Assembly (NCBI RefSeq): GCF_016862555.1
Contig: NZ_BONE01000082.1
Span: forward strand, 1-35,284
Direction: 5' to 3'
DNA from: Asanoa siamensis
Lineage (GTDB): Bacteria; Actinomycetota; Actinomycetes; Mycobacteriales; Micromonosporaceae
DNA: 35,284 nt
Shown here: positions 17,829-26,016 of the stretch, one piece after another
Layout: every line of letters starts with the position of its first letter
How positions within the stretch are numbered: position 1 is the stretch's first letter
Notes under the pieces: generated by a model
What the model was told of the DNA's origin: nothing
Seen by the model: the letters and a program-made list of their open reading frames with translations, nothing else
The model's database searches: none
Made by a program: the position numbers and the translations under genes

Positions 17829-18236
17829 TCATCCTGGAAGGAACGAAAACCGGACCTGTCGGACAGCGTTGTCGCCGTTCGTGTCGACCAGGCAGATGGA
17901 CTGCCAGGTGCCCAGGGCGAGCCGGCCACGCAGCACGGGGATCGAGGCGTACGGCGCGACGAACGCCGGCAGCACGTGGTCACGACCGTGGCCCGGCGAG
18001 CCGTGCCGGTGGCGCCACCGGTCGTCGGCCGGCAGGAAACCGTCGATCGCGGTCATCAGGTCGGGGTCGTCGGAGCCGGAGCCGCTCTCGATGATCGCGA
18101 TGCCGGCGGTGGCGTGCGGGACGAAGACGTGCAGCAGGCCGTCGTCCTCGCCGGAGACGAACTGCTGGGCTTCCGCGGTCACGTCGCGCACCGCCGGACG
18201 GCGGCCCGTCTGGACCGTGATCACCTCACTCCGCAT
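17829..18236 (-). CDS. YjbQ/UPF0047 family protein
   Basis: A 135-residue cytoplasmic protein matching the whole YjbQ (UPF0047) fold. Conserved stretches are LLHVFVPHATAGIAIIE (about 34-50), the Gly/His segment HRHGSPGHGRDHVLPAFVAP (about 76-95) and LALGTWQSICLVDTNG (about 106-121). Members show weak thiamine-phosphate synthase activity and the true role is unsettled. Next to aceE, a thiamine-diphosphate enzyme, that is a suggestive but unproven link. The ATG at 18236 has no ribosome site, but TAGACT (18243-18248) is 6 bases upstream, so a leaderless mRNA is likely. The palindrome at 18246-18259 overlaps this -10 box. Confidence 0.88.
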   Translation of the reverse strand: MRSEVITVQTGRRPAVRDVTAEAQQFVSGEDDGLLHVFVPHATAGIAIIESGSGSDDPDLMTAIDGFLPADDRWRHRHGSPGHGRDHVLPAFVAPYASIPVLRGRLALGTWQSICLVDTNGDNAVRQVRFSFLPG

Positions 18237-18242
18237 CCGGCA

Positions 18243-18248
18243 AGTCTA
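18243..18248 (-). promoter_or_regulatory. -10 box TAGACT of the YjbQ-family gene, probably leaderless
   Basis: On the minus strand the hexamer is followed by six bases and the ATG at 18236. It overlaps the adjoining 14-bp palindrome by three bases. Confidence 0.5.
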
Positions 18249-18259
18249 GTGATCACTAG
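18246..18259. promoter_or_regulatory. Perfect palindrome CTAGTGATCACTAG, candidate operator
   Basis: A 14-bp perfect palindrome lies between the divergent YjbQ-family gene and the fused E1 gene. It overlaps the -10 region of the former and lies about 60-70 bases upstream of the latter. The size and AT content fit a GntR- or MarR-type site. No such regulator gene lies in the window. Confidence 0.55.
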
Positions 18260-18315
18260 TGCTTCCCAGGGGGCCGATGGGGCAGGTGACTGGCCGTGAG
18301 TGGTGTCGGTCGGTA

Positions 18316-20565
18316 ATGCTTTTCGTCGTGACGACGCCGCAAGATCTCGACGAACGGTTCCGGTCGGCGGTCGGCGAGCTCGCTCCCGGCTCGGCCGGCC
18401 TCCCCGACGGGATGCCCGCCGAGCTGGCCCGCGCCGTGTTCGACGCCCAGCTCACCAGCCGCCACCTCGACCTGGCCGCGCGCTGGTTGCGCAGCTTCGG
18501 CGAGGGTTTCTACACGATCGGGTCCGCCGGGCACGAGAGCGACGCGGTGGTCGCCGCGGCCGTCCGGCACACCGACCCGGCCTTCCTGCACTACCGGTCC
18601 GGCGCCTTCTACGCCGCGCGCGTCGCACAGGGCGGCACCGCCGACCCGGTCGCCGACACCGCCCGTGACGTGCTGCGCGGCGTGGTGGCGTCGGCCAGCG
18701 AGCCGATCGCCGGCGGCCGGCACAAGGTCTTCGGCAACGCCGCGCACCACGTCGTGCCGACCACCTCGACGATCGCCTCGCACCTGCCCCGCGCGGTGGG
18801 CGCGGCGTTCGCGATCGAGCGCCTCCGCAAGGTCAACGGCAACGGCGATCCGGGTACGCCGTGGGCGGCGGACGCGATCGTCGTCTGCTCGTTCGGCGAC
18901 GCCTCGACCAACCACGCGACGGCGACGGCGGCCTTCAACACGGCCGGCTGGATCGACCACACCGGGCTGCGGCTGCCGGTGCTGTTCGTCTGCGAGGACA
19001 ACGGCATCGGGATCAGCGTGAAGTCGCCCGACGGCTGGGTCGAGAAGACGCTGCGGGCGAAGCCGGGCCTGCGCTACTTCGCCGCGGACGGCGCCGACCC
19101 GGTCGGCGCGTACGCGACCGCCGCCGAGGCCGCCGCGTACGTGCGCCGCACCCGCAAGCCGGCCGTGCTGCACCTGCGGACCGTCCGGTTCATGGGGCAC
19201 GCCGGCGCGGACGCCGAGGTGGCCTACCGCCCGGCCGCCGACCTCGACCGCGACCTGGCCCGCGACCCGGTGGTCGCGACCGCCCGGCTGCTGGTCGAGG
19301 CCGGGCTGGCCAGCCCGGAAGAGGTGCTCGCCCGCTACGACGAGGTCGGCTGGCAGGTGCGCAAGGTCGCCGAGGAGGTGCTCGGCGAGCCGAAGCTGAC
19401 CAGTCCCGGCGAGGTCGTGGCCACGCTGGCGCCGAGGCGGCCGGTGCGGGTCGCCCGTACCGTGTCGGACCTGTCCGGTCTGGCGACCACGGACCGCGCG
19501 GCCGCCTTCGGTGGGCGGCTCCCCGAGGACGCCGGCCCGCTCACCCTGGCCCAGACGATCAACGCCGCGCTCGCGGACGGCCTGGCCGCCAACCCCAAGA
19601 TGGCCGTCTTCGGCGAGGACGTGGCGGCCAAGGGCGGCGTGTACGGCGTGACCAAGGGCCTGCGCGAGCGGTTCGGCGCGACCCGGGTCTTCGACACGCT
19701 GCTCGACGAGACCTCGATCCTGGGGCTGGGCCTCGGCGCCGGGCTGGCCGGGATGCTGCCCGTCCCGGAGATCCAATACCTGGCCTACCTGCACAACGCC
19801 GAGGACCAGTTGCGCGGTGAGGCCGCCACGATGCAGTTCTTCTCCGGCGGCGCCTACCGCAACCCGATGGTCGTGCGGATCGCCGGGCTCGCGTACCAGG
19901 AGGGTTTCGGCGGGCACTTCCACAACGACAACTCGGTCGCCGTGCTGCGCGACATCCCGGGCCTGGTGGTGGCGGTGCCGGCCCGCGCCGACGACGCCGC
20001 GCCGCTGCTGCGCACCTGCCTGGCCTCCGCCGCGGTCGACGGCAGCGTCTGCGTGTTCCTGGAGCCGATCGCGCTCTACCACACGCGTGACCTCTACGAG
20101 GACGGCGACAACGAGTGGCTCGCGCCGTACCTTGCGCCGTCGTCCTGGGCCGACGCCCACGTGCCGATCGGCCGCGCCCGGGTCTACCACGTCGGCTCGG
20201 CCGAGGACCTGACGATCATCACCTTCGGCAACGGCGTACGGATGTCGCTGCGGGTCGCTGCCCGGCTCGTGGAGGAGGGCATCGGCGCGCGCGTGGTCGA
20301 CCTGCGCTGGCTCGCCCCGCTCCCCGTGGCCGATGTGATCCGCGAGTCATCGGCCACCGGCCGCGTTCTTGTCGTGGACGAGACACGACGCTCAGGCGGG
20401 GTCGGAGAGGGCGTTCTCGCGGCCCTGGTCGACGCCGGATATGTCGGATCTGTTAGCCGGATCGCGTCCGTCGACTCCTTCGTCCCGCTCGGTCCCGCGG
20501 CCAGAGAAGTCCTGGTGGCAGAGGATGCGATCACTCAGGGTGCCCGAGCCCTCCTGGCACGGTAA
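18316..20565 (+). CDS. Fused alpha/beta 2-oxoacid dehydrogenase E1 (branched-chain type)
   Basis: A protein of about 749 residues joining what are usually two E1 subunits. The alpha half (about residues 30-370) holds GFYTIGSAGHESDAVVAAAV and the thiamine-diphosphate motif GDASTNHATATAAFN...CEDNGIGIS. The beta half (about 405-745) opens TLAQTINAALADGLAANPKMAVFGEDV and continues with the conserved EIQYLAYLHNAEDQL and GGHFHNDNS. It should decarboxylate branched-chain 2-oxo acids (or a related 2-oxo acid) and pass the acyl group to an E2 not found here. The start is uncertain: ATG at 18316 or GTG at 18328, which sits 8 bases past a TAATGC -10-like box and would be leaderless. The only hairpins after the stop are weak ones (TCCCC/GGGGA and CCGG/CCGG), with no U-run. 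Confidence 0.88.
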   Translation: MLFVVTTPQDLDERFRSAVGELAPGSAGLPDGMPAELARAVFDAQLTSRHLDLAARWLRSFGEGFYTIGSAGHESDAVVAAAVRHTDPAFLHYRSGAFYAARVAQGGTADPVADTARDVLRGVVASASEPIAGGRHKVFGNAAHHVVPTTSTIASHLPRAVGAAFAIERLRKVNGNGDPGTPWAADAIVVCSFGDASTNHATATAAFNTAGWIDHTGLRLPVLFVCEDNGIGISVKSPDGWVEKTLRAKPGLRYFAADGADPVGAYATAAEAAAYVRRTRKPAVLHLRTVRFMGHAGADAEVAYRPAADLDRDLARDPVVATARLLVEAGLASPEEVLARYDEVGWQVRKVAEEVLGEPKLTSPGEVVATLAPRRPVRVARTVSDLSGLATTDRAAAFGGRLPEDAGPLTLAQTINAALADGLAANPKMAVFGEDVAAKGGVYGVTKGLRERFGATRVFDTLLDETSILGLGLGAGLAGMLPVPEIQYLAYLHNAEDQLRGEAATMQFFSGGAYRNPMVVRIAGLAYQEGFGGHFHNDNSVAVLRDIPGLVVAVPARADDAAPLLRTCLASAAVDGSVCVFLEPIALYHTRDLYEDGDNEWLAPYLAPSSWADAHVPIGRARVYHVGSAEDLTIITFGNGVRMSLRVAARLVEEGIGARVVDLRWLAPLPVADVIRESSATGRVLVVDETRRSGGVGEGVLAALVDAGYVGSVSRIASVDSFVPLGPAAREVLVAEDAITQGARALLAR

Positions 20566-20710
20566 ATTTCCCCGGGGGACCCGAAAGTCCGAGTAACGAA
20601 TCCGGCTCGCCGGAAAATCGAGCCCGGATCGGTCGGTGCGCCACTTGCGCGCGAGCCGCCGACTGTGTGGACTTTGCGGGAACTACACCGAATGAGGGAG
20701 GCACGCAACA

Positions 20711-21145
20711 GTGAGCGCCACCGCAGGTCAGGCCGCCGACGGCGTAAAGAGCCTGGCGGACCGGTTCGGCATCGAGCCGGGGATGGTCGTCATGGAGATG
20801 GGGTACGACGACGACGTCGACCAGGATCTCCGCGATGCCCTGACCGACCGCGCCGGTGAGTTGGTCGACGAAGACACCGACGAGGTGGTCGACGCGGTGC
20901 TCCTCTGGTACCGCGACGGCGACGGCGACCTCTTCGAGATGCTCGTCGAGACTCTCGGACCACTGGCCGGCAACGGCGTCGTCTGGCTACTGACGCCCAA
21001 GGCCGGTCGCGACGGCCACGTCGAGCCGAGCGAGGTCACCGAACTCGCGCCGACGGCGGGCCTGCAGCAGACGTCGACGGTCAACGCCGGCAAGGACTGG
21101 ACCGCGGCGAGGCTCGTGGTGCCCCGCGGGTCCCGCAAGAAGTGA
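20711..21145 (+). CDS. DUF3052 family protein
   Basis: A 144-residue acidic cytoplasmic protein matching DUF3052 over its length. It begins near KSLADRFGIEPGMVVMEMGYDDDVD, has a negatively charged middle (DEDTDEVVDAVLLWYRDGDGD) and ends in a basic tail (RGSRKK). The function is unknown. In many actinomycetes this gene lies beside aceE and a peroxiredoxin gene, and the same set is here, although the aceE side is interrupted by the E1 and YjbQ-family genes. The GTG at 20711 follows GGGAGG (20695-20700). Its stop overlaps the start of the peroxiredoxin gene. Confidence 0.9.
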   Translation: MSATAGQAADGVKSLADRFGIEPGMVVMEMGYDDDVDQDLRDALTDRAGELVDEDTDEVVDAVLLWYRDGDGDLFEMLVETLGPLAGNGVVWLLTPKAGRDGHVEPSEVTELAPTAGLQQTSTVNAGKDWTAARLVVPRGSRKK

Positions 21146-21609
21146 TGCCGCTGGTCGGCACGCCGGCTCCGGACTTCACGCTCAAGGACCAGAACAACCA
21201 GGAGGTACGACTCTCGTCGTACGCCGGGTCCCGCGCGGTCCTGTTGGTGTTCTATCCGCTCGCCTTCTCCGGGACGTGCGGCGGCGAGATGGCGGCGCTG
21301 GAGAAGGCGCTGCCATCGTTCACGTCGGCCGGCGTCGAGGTGTTGACGATCAGTGTCGACTCGGTCTACGCCCACAAGGTCTGGCTCGACCGCGAGTCGT
21401 GGTCGCTGCGCATGCTGTCGGACTTCTGGCCCCACGGCGCGGTGGCATCGTCGTACGGGGTCTTCAACACGACGGCGGGCTTCGCGGACCGCGGCACGTT
21501 CCTGATCGACCGGGCCGGCGTGATCAGATGGTCGGAGCACCAGGGACCGGGCGCGGCGCGCGACACGGCCGTGTGGCTGTCCGCGGTGGCCTCCCTGGAC
21601 GACGGCTGA
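21145..21609 (+). CDS. AhpE-type 1-Cys peroxiredoxin
   Basis: A 154-residue thiol peroxidase of the AhpE/Bcp group that reduces hydroperoxides. The active-site run YPLAFSGTCGGEM gives Pro38, Ser42 and the peroxidatic Cys45, matching PxxxT/SxxC. No other Cys is present, so there is no internal resolving Cys and an external thiol such as mycothiol, mycoredoxin or thioredoxin must recycle it (known for AhpE, inferred here). The ATG at 21145 overlaps the DUF3052 stop (TGATG), so the genes are translationally coupled. The tRNA-Val gene begins 34 bases downstream. Confidence 0.93.
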   Translation: MPLVGTPAPDFTLKDQNNQEVRLSSYAGSRAVLLVFYPLAFSGTCGGEMAALEKALPSFTSAGVEVLTISVDSVYAHKVWLDRESWSLRMLSDFWPHGAVASSYGVFNTTAGFADRGTFLIDRAGVIRWSEHQGPGAARDTAVWLSAVASLDDG

Positions 21610-21643
21610 CAGAAACCTGGTCGGGTAAGCTTCGCCCGGTCCG

Positions 21644-21715
21644 GGGCGCGTAGCTCAGCGGAAGAGCACTCGCCTTACAAGCGAGGGGTCGCAGGTTCGA
21701 ACCCTGCCGCGCCCA
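21644..21715 (+). tRNA. tRNA-Val (anticodon TAC), copy 1
   Basis: A complete cloverleaf: acceptor GGGCGCG/CGCGCCC, D arm GCTC/GAGC, anticodon arm CTCGC/GCGAG with loop CTTACAA giving TAC, five-base variable loop, T arm GCAGG/CCTGC with loop TTCGAAC, and discriminator A. CCA is not encoded. A -10-like TAAGCT lies 12 bases upstream (21626-21631). It differs from the second copy at only five positions. Confidence 0.97.
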
Positions 21716-21716
21716 C

Positions 21717-21812
21717 CCGAATCGCTTGCTAGTCCGTGTCCGCTGCGCGGCCACGGACTAGGAAGCGATTCGGCATTCCGATTCCGGGGGCGACCCCCGG
21801 AGGCCCCACGGT
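21717..21812 (+). repeat. Post-tRNA element, copy 1: long hairpin plus conserved 38-base block
   Basis: Directly after the tRNA, 21717-21773 folds into one long hairpin: outer arms CCGAATCGCTT/AAGCGATTCGG, a G-G mismatch, inner arms CTAGTCCGTG/CACGGACTAG, and a CCGC/GCGG tip. The block 21775-21812 is identical to 26148-26185 and contains a second hairpin, CCGGGGG-CGA-CCCCCGG. Compared with copy 2 the arms differ by compensating changes. It may be part of the tRNA primary transcript, a terminator, or a dispersed repeat. It is not coding. Confidence 0.8.
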
Positions 21813-21850
21813 CTGGTGGGTGCGGTCCGCGGTTCTGCGGCGAGATCAGA

Positions 21851-21868
21851 CCCGACGTCAGCGTCGGG
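21851..21868 (+). terminator. Possible terminator downstream of tRNA-Val copy 1
   Basis: CCCGACG-TCAG-CGTCGGG is a 7-bp GC stem with a 4-base loop, preceded by a weaker GGTCTG/CAGACC pairing (21810-21852). There is no U-run. The region 21716-21907 holds no protein gene. Confidence 0.4.
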
Positions 21869-21907
21869 CCTGCCCTCGCGCGGGCGCCGGCTGGCATGAT
21901 CTGTGCG

Positions 21908-22561
21908 GTGAGCGACTGGGGCCGGTTCCTGCGGGAGGTTTCCTGGTTTCTCCGGCCTGGTGAGGCCGTCGAGGTGGGTGCTTCGCGGGCGTGGACGCGC
22001 GGGGCGGTCGACGGGTTGCCGGCACTCTCCTCGTTGCTCGCCGCCACGACCGTGACGCCGGTGTCCGTGGGTGGTGAGCCTTACGAGTTGCTGGCGTGGG
22101 GGGCGGCGGACGAGCGGCGGGGGTGGCTGTGCCGCCCGCCTCAGGACGGGGACGTGGGCGCTGTTTCCGGTGCGCACGAGAGCTTCTGGAAGGTGTGCGG
22201 CGGGATCGTCGAGCGGTTCGGCGAACCCGACACCTGGTGGACCAACCAGAACGAGGTGCTCACGGTCGAGGCCACCCGCGTAGGGGTCGCCGAGGTTCTC
22301 GCGGATTACGCGTGGCTCTGGGAGGACAACGGCCTCACCCTGCCCGTGCGCCCGGAGGACTACTACGCGGTCGCGGTGGAGGCGAACGGGAACCTGACGC
22401 TGGCGCACCGCACCGACGGGCGGTTGCTGCTCTTCGCACCGGACCACGCGTTCGCACACGTCACGCCACTGGCGGGCTGCCCGCCCTACTCACTGCTCAC
22501 GCTCGACCACGTGCCCGACCTGACGGGCTGGATAGAGCAATGCGCCACGGCCTGGCGGTGA
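21908..22561 (+). CDS. Hypothetical protein
   Basis: A cytoplasmic protein of about 217 residues that I cannot assign to a family. It is rich in Trp (WGRFLREVSWF at the start, then ESFWKVCGGIVERFG and TWWTNQNEVL) and ends with DGRLLLFAPDHAFAHVTPLAG and a short helix. The general pattern is loosely like SUKH/Smi1-type small proteins, but I do not claim it. There is no signal peptide. The GTG at 21908 is preferred because a -10-like CATGAT ends 7 bases before it; an in-frame ATG at 21896 would overlap that box. It lies between the tRNA-Val element and the epoxide hydrolase gene, all on one strand. Confidence 0.65.
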   Translation: MSDWGRFLREVSWFLRPGEAVEVGASRAWTRGAVDGLPALSSLLAATTVTPVSVGGEPYELLAWGAADERRGWLCRPPQDGDVGAVSGAHESFWKVCGGIVERFGEPDTWWTNQNEVLTVEATRVGVAEVLADYAWLWEDNGLTLPVRPEDYYAVAVEANGNLTLAHRTDGRLLLFAPDHAFAHVTPLAGCPPYSLLTLDHVPDLTGWIEQCATAWR

Positions 22562-22641
22562 TGGAGTGTAGGCAGTCCCCACCGGTCGCGGAGGCCAAGA
22601 TCCTTCCGTTGAGCCACGGCCGCGCGGTCCCGCCTTTCCCG

Positions 22642-22647
22642 TAGCGT
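22642..22647 (+). promoter_or_regulatory. -10 box TAGCGT of the epoxide hydrolase gene, probably leaderless
   Basis: The hexamer is followed by seven bases and the ATG at 22655; there is no Shine-Dalgarno. The same hexamer and spacing precede the small Cys/His gene at 26482. Confidence 0.5.
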
Positions 22648-22654
22648 TCCGGGC

Positions 22655-23791
22655 ATGCCTGAACCGTTCGTGGCGCGTACCGGGGCCGATGTTCTCGACG
22701 ACCTTCGCCGGCGGTTGCGGGCGACCCGCTGGCCCGACGCGCCCGAGGACGCCGGGTGGTCGGAGGGCACCGATGTCGCGTACCTGCGCGATCTTGTCGC
22801 CTACTGGGCCGATGGCTTCGACTGGCCCGCTCAGGAAGCCGCGCTGAACCGGCTGCCCCGCTACACGACCGATATCGCCGGGCACCACGTCCACTTCGTC
22901 CATGCCCGCGCCGACACCCCCGCGTTGCCGATCGTGCTCAGTCATGGCTGGCCCGACTCGTTCTGGCGTTACACCAAGGTCATTCCGCTGCTGACCGATC
23001 CGGGTGCGCACGGCGGCGATCCCGCCGATGCGTTCGACGTCGTGGTGCCGGACATGCCCGGGTACGGCTACTCCGCCCGGCCCACCGGGACCGCCCCCGA
23101 CACCGTCGCGGTCGCCGGGCTGTGGGCGCGGCTCATGAGCGATCTCGGCTACGACCGGTTCGGTGCGGCCGGCGGTGACATCGGCAGCGGGGTCAGCCGC
23201 TACCTGGCCCTCGACCACCCCGACCGGGTCGTCGCCGTGCACCGCATGGACGCCGGCCTGCCCGTCTACGTCGGCGACCGCGCCGATCTCGCTCCCGAGG
23301 AGCGCGACTTCCTCGACGGTGCCATGGCCTGGGGCATGACGGAGGGCGCGTACGCCGCCATGCACCGGACCAGGCCGCAGACCGCCGCGGTCGGGCTCAC
23401 CGACTCGCCGGCCGGGCTCGCCGCCTGGATCGTGGAGAAGCTGCGTGCCTGGAGCGACTGCGGCGGCGACGTCGAACGCGCCTTCTCCCGCGACGAGATC
23501 CTCACCAACGTCACCATCTACTGGCTCACCGGGACGATCGGCTCAGCCATGCGGATGTACCGCGCGAACGGCGCCATCCCCGCCGCCCAGCACGCCCGCC
23601 GCGTCGAGGTGCCGTCCGGCTTCTCGCTGTTTCCCGCCGACCTCGTGCGGCCGCCGCGGGCCTGGCTCGACCGGGTCGCCAACACCGTGCGCGTCACCGA
23701 GCCCGCGCGCGGCGGCCATTTCGCCCCGTTCGAAGAGCCGCAGGTGTACGCCGAGGAACTGCGCGCGTTCTTCCGACCCGTCCGTCCGTAG
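22655..23791 (+). CDS. Epoxide hydrolase, microsomal-type alpha/beta hydrolase
   Basis: A 378-residue enzyme that opens epoxides to diols through an alkyl-enzyme ester. An N-terminal EHN segment (about 1-85, with RRLRATRWPDAPEDAGW) precedes the alpha/beta-hydrolase fold. Visible residues: oxyanion-hole motif SHGWPDS (96-102), nucleophile Asp175 in AAGGDIGSG, lid tyrosine about Tyr302 in RMYRANG, and the base His355 in GGHFAPFEEP. This is the complete set for the family. There is no signal peptide. The physiological substrate is unknown; neighbours give no pathway. Next on the same strand is the zinc dehydrogenase gene, 80 bases away, with its own likely promoter. Confidence 0.93.
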   Translation: MPEPFVARTGADVLDDLRRRLRATRWPDAPEDAGWSEGTDVAYLRDLVAYWADGFDWPAQEAALNRLPRYTTDIAGHHVHFVHARADTPALPIVLSHGWPDSFWRYTKVIPLLTDPGAHGGDPADAFDVVVPDMPGYGYSARPTGTAPDTVAVAGLWARLMSDLGYDRFGAAGGDIGSGVSRYLALDHPDRVVAVHRMDAGLPVYVGDRADLAPEERDFLDGAMAWGMTEGAYAAMHRTRPQTAAVGLTDSPAGLAAWIVEKLRAWSDCGGDVERAFSRDEILTNVTIYWLTGTIGSAMRMYRANGAIPAAQHARRVEVPSGFSLFPADLVRPPRAWLDRVANTVRVTEPARGGHFAPFEEPQVYAEELRAFFRPVRP

Positions 23792-23871
23792 AACGGGCCG
23801 ATGCCGGTCACGAACGGCGCAATTTTCGGCGCTTCGGGTCGGCGCCGCCGCAGATGGATTACGTTTCGGCC

Positions 23872-25500
23872 GTGGGTGACCTTCTGGACGACTACCGCAA
23901 AGCGGCCGGGCCGCTCCCCCAGCAGCACAGCCTGTGGCGACTGACCGGCCCGGGACTGTCCGACCTGGAACCGCCGGCGGCCGAGCCGTTGCCGGTGCCG
24001 GGCGCCGACGAGTTGCTCGTGCGGCACGACGCCGTCAGCCTGTGCGCCTCCGACGCGAAGATCGCGCGACTCGGCCTCGACCATCCGCGCGTCCGGCGGT
24101 TTCCAGTCGTCCCCGGGCACGAGGTGTCGCTCACGGTGGCGGCCGTGGGTCCACGACTGCGCGACGCGTACGCGCCCGGCGACCGCTTCGTCGTCCAGGC
24201 CGACATGACCGTCGGCGGGGTCGCCCGGGCGTACGGGTACGACCTGCCCGGCGGTCTCGCCCAGTACGCCGTGCTCGGCGCGGAGGCGTTGGCCTACCTC
24301 GTACCCGTGCGGTCCGGCACCGGTTATGCCGAGGCGGCGCTCGCCGAGCCCTGGGCCTGCGTCGAGGCCGCCTACGCCGCTTCCTACCGCAGCACCTGGC
24401 AGGCCGGCGGCACGGTGTGGCTGACCGGCGACGGCGCCGGGGCCGACCTGGGCGCCGCGGCCGGCTGGCGCCCCGACCGGGTGCACCTCGACGTCCGCGA
24501 CGACATTTTCGCCGAACGGGTACGCGCGTGGGCGCACGCGTCCGGCGTGGAAGTGGTCGCCGGCCCACCGCAGGCCGCCGTGGACGACGCCGTGGTGCTC
24601 GGGCCCGATCCCGACCGCGTCGAACGCGCCCTGGCCGCGCTGGCACCACACGGCACCTGCGCCCTGGTCACGGTCGCGCCGTTGCCGCGGCCCGTGCGGG
24701 TCGACGTCGGACGGCTCCACTACGACGGGCTGGCCCTGATGGGCACGGCGCACCAGGACCTTTCGGCCGCGTACACGCCGATCCGCACCGAGCTCGCCCC
24801 CGGCGGACGCCTCTGGCTGCTGGGTGCCGGCGGGCCGATGGGCCGGATGCACCTGCGGCGCGCACTCCAGCGCGACGGGGCGCCGGCGAGCATCATCGCG
24901 AGCGACCGCAGCGGACGCTCGGCGAACACCTTCGGCGGTTTCACCCCGCCGACGGTCACGTTCCTCTCGGAGCGGGAGTGCGGCGACGCGGAGACGCTGG
25001 CGAAGCGGCTGAACGAGGCGACCGGTGGGCTCGGCTTCGACGACGTCGTGGTGGCGGCGCCGAGCGCGCGGGCCGTCGAGGCGGCGTTCGAGCACCTGGC
25101 CGACGGTGGAGTGATCAACCTGTTCGCCGGGCTGCCGCCGGGAACGCTGTGCGCGTGGGACGTCACCGCGGTCGCGCACCGCGGCGTGCGTGCCGTCGGC
25201 ACCAGCGGCTCGTCGGTCGCCGACCTGCGCCGGGCCCGCGACCGCATCGAGGCTGGCGTGCTCCAGCCGAACCGGTCGGTCGCCGCGGTCGCCGGGCTGG
25301 ACGGTGCGCCGGAAGCGCTGCGTGCCGTGGCCGAGAACCGCTTCGGCGGCAAGGTGCTGATCTTCCCCAACCTGAGCCGGCCGCTGCCGCTGACCCCGCT
25401 GGCCGAGCTGGCGGGCGTGCTGCCCGGGGTCGCGGCCCGGTTGGAGCGTGGACACTGGACGGTCGCCGCCGAGGAGGAGCTGCTGCGCGCGCTGATCTGA
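23872..25500 (+). CDS. Zinc-dependent medium-chain dehydrogenase with an extra inserted domain
   Basis: A 542-residue oxidoreductase, well over the usual 340-410. The N-terminal catalytic domain has Cys58 (SLCASD), His83-Glu84 (VPGHE) and Glu159/Cys163 (LAEPWACVEA), the expected catalytic-zinc set; the structural-zinc loop is missing. Residues about 180-310 form a Rossmann-like segment without a proper glycine loop. A second, proper nucleotide-binding loop, LWLLGAGGPMGRMHL, follows at about 313-327, then the rest of the dehydrogenase. The order resembles sorbose-1-phosphate-reductase-like proteins with an insertion. Start: the GTG at 23872 lies 6 bases past TACGTT; an ATG at 23854 is upstream of that box. 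Substrate is unknown. Confidence 0.85.
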   Translation: MGDLLDDYRKAAGPLPQQHSLWRLTGPGLSDLEPPAAEPLPVPGADELLVRHDAVSLCASDAKIARLGLDHPRVRRFPVVPGHEVSLTVAAVGPRLRDAYAPGDRFVVQADMTVGGVARAYGYDLPGGLAQYAVLGAEALAYLVPVRSGTGYAEAALAEPWACVEAAYAASYRSTWQAGGTVWLTGDGAGADLGAAAGWRPDRVHLDVRDDIFAERVRAWAHASGVEVVAGPPQAAVDDAVVLGPDPDRVERALAALAPHGTCALVTVAPLPRPVRVDVGRLHYDGLALMGTAHQDLSAAYTPIRTELAPGGRLWLLGAGGPMGRMHLRRALQRDGAPASIIASDRSGRSANTFGGFTPPTVTFLSERECGDAETLAKRLNEATGGLGFDDVVVAAPSARAVEAAFEHLADGGVINLFAGLPPGTLCAWDVTAVAHRGVRAVGTSGSSVADLRRARDRIEAGVLQPNRSVAAVAGLDGAPEALRAVAENRFGGKVLIFPNLSRPLPLTPLAELAGVLPGVAARLERGHWTVAAEEELLRALI

Positions 25501-25525
25501 GCGCCACACAGTATTCTCCGGCGCC

Positions 25526-25990
25526 ATGAGCTACGACCTGACGTTCCTGCCCAAGACCGACGACCAGTCCTGGGAAGAGGCGATGGCGGCCGCCGAAGAG
25601 GCCGAGGACGGCGACGCGCCGAGTGCGCAGGTGTGGGCGGAGCTGCTCGCGGCCGCCCGGCAGGAGCTCGGCGAGGTGGAGGTCTTCGAGAGCGAGGACT
25701 CGTACGAGCTGGACCACGAGCCGTCCGGCATCCAGCTCAGCTACTACGCCGGCGAGGCGGCGATCTCGGTTCCCTACTGGCACCGCGCCGAGCGGGCCCG
25801 GGCCGTCGTCGACTCGATCTACCGGCTCGGCGCGGCGGTCGAGCGGTTGACGGGGCTGCGGGGCTTCGACCCGCAGCTCGAGCTGCCGCTGACGGAGGCC
25901 GCCGCGCGGCACGATCTCGCGGTCGAGACGTTCGACCGGGTCGCCGCCTCCTTCGCCGAACGCGGCATCGAGAGCCCCAGCCACCATTGA
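25526..25990 (+). CDS. Small acidic hypothetical protein
   Basis: A 154-residue protein, strongly acidic in its first third (SWEEAMAAAEEAEDGDA), then a beta-strand run (GIQLSYYAGEAAISVPYW) and a helical end. Codon use is typical of the genome and the frame is clearly coding. I recognise it only as a conserved-looking actinobacterial hypothetical; no catalytic motif is seen. A -10 box TATTCT (25512-25517) lies 8 bases before the ATG, and there is no ribosome site, so it may be leaderless. It is the last gene before tRNA-Val copy 2. Confidence 0.78.
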   Translation: MSYDLTFLPKTDDQSWEEAMAAAEEAEDGDAPSAQVWAELLAAARQELGEVEVFESEDSYELDHEPSGIQLSYYAGEAAISVPYWHRAERARAVVDSIYRLGAAVERLTGLRGFDPQLELPLTEAAARHDLAVETFDRVAASFAERGIESPSHH

Positions 25991-26016
25991 CGACGACCGT
26001 TACGGTGGGCCGGTGG

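Noticed and set aside
18256-20190. 644-residue minus-strand frame opposite the fused E1 gene
   Set aside because: Low-complexity Arg/Gly/Val composition typical of shadows; the plus strand carries the enzyme motifs.
21655-22047. Minus-strand reading frame across tRNA-Val copy 1
   Set aside because: It is the familiar false frame antisense to a tRNA (GSNLRPLACKASALPLSYAP-type peptide). A structured tRNA and hairpin explain the sequence.
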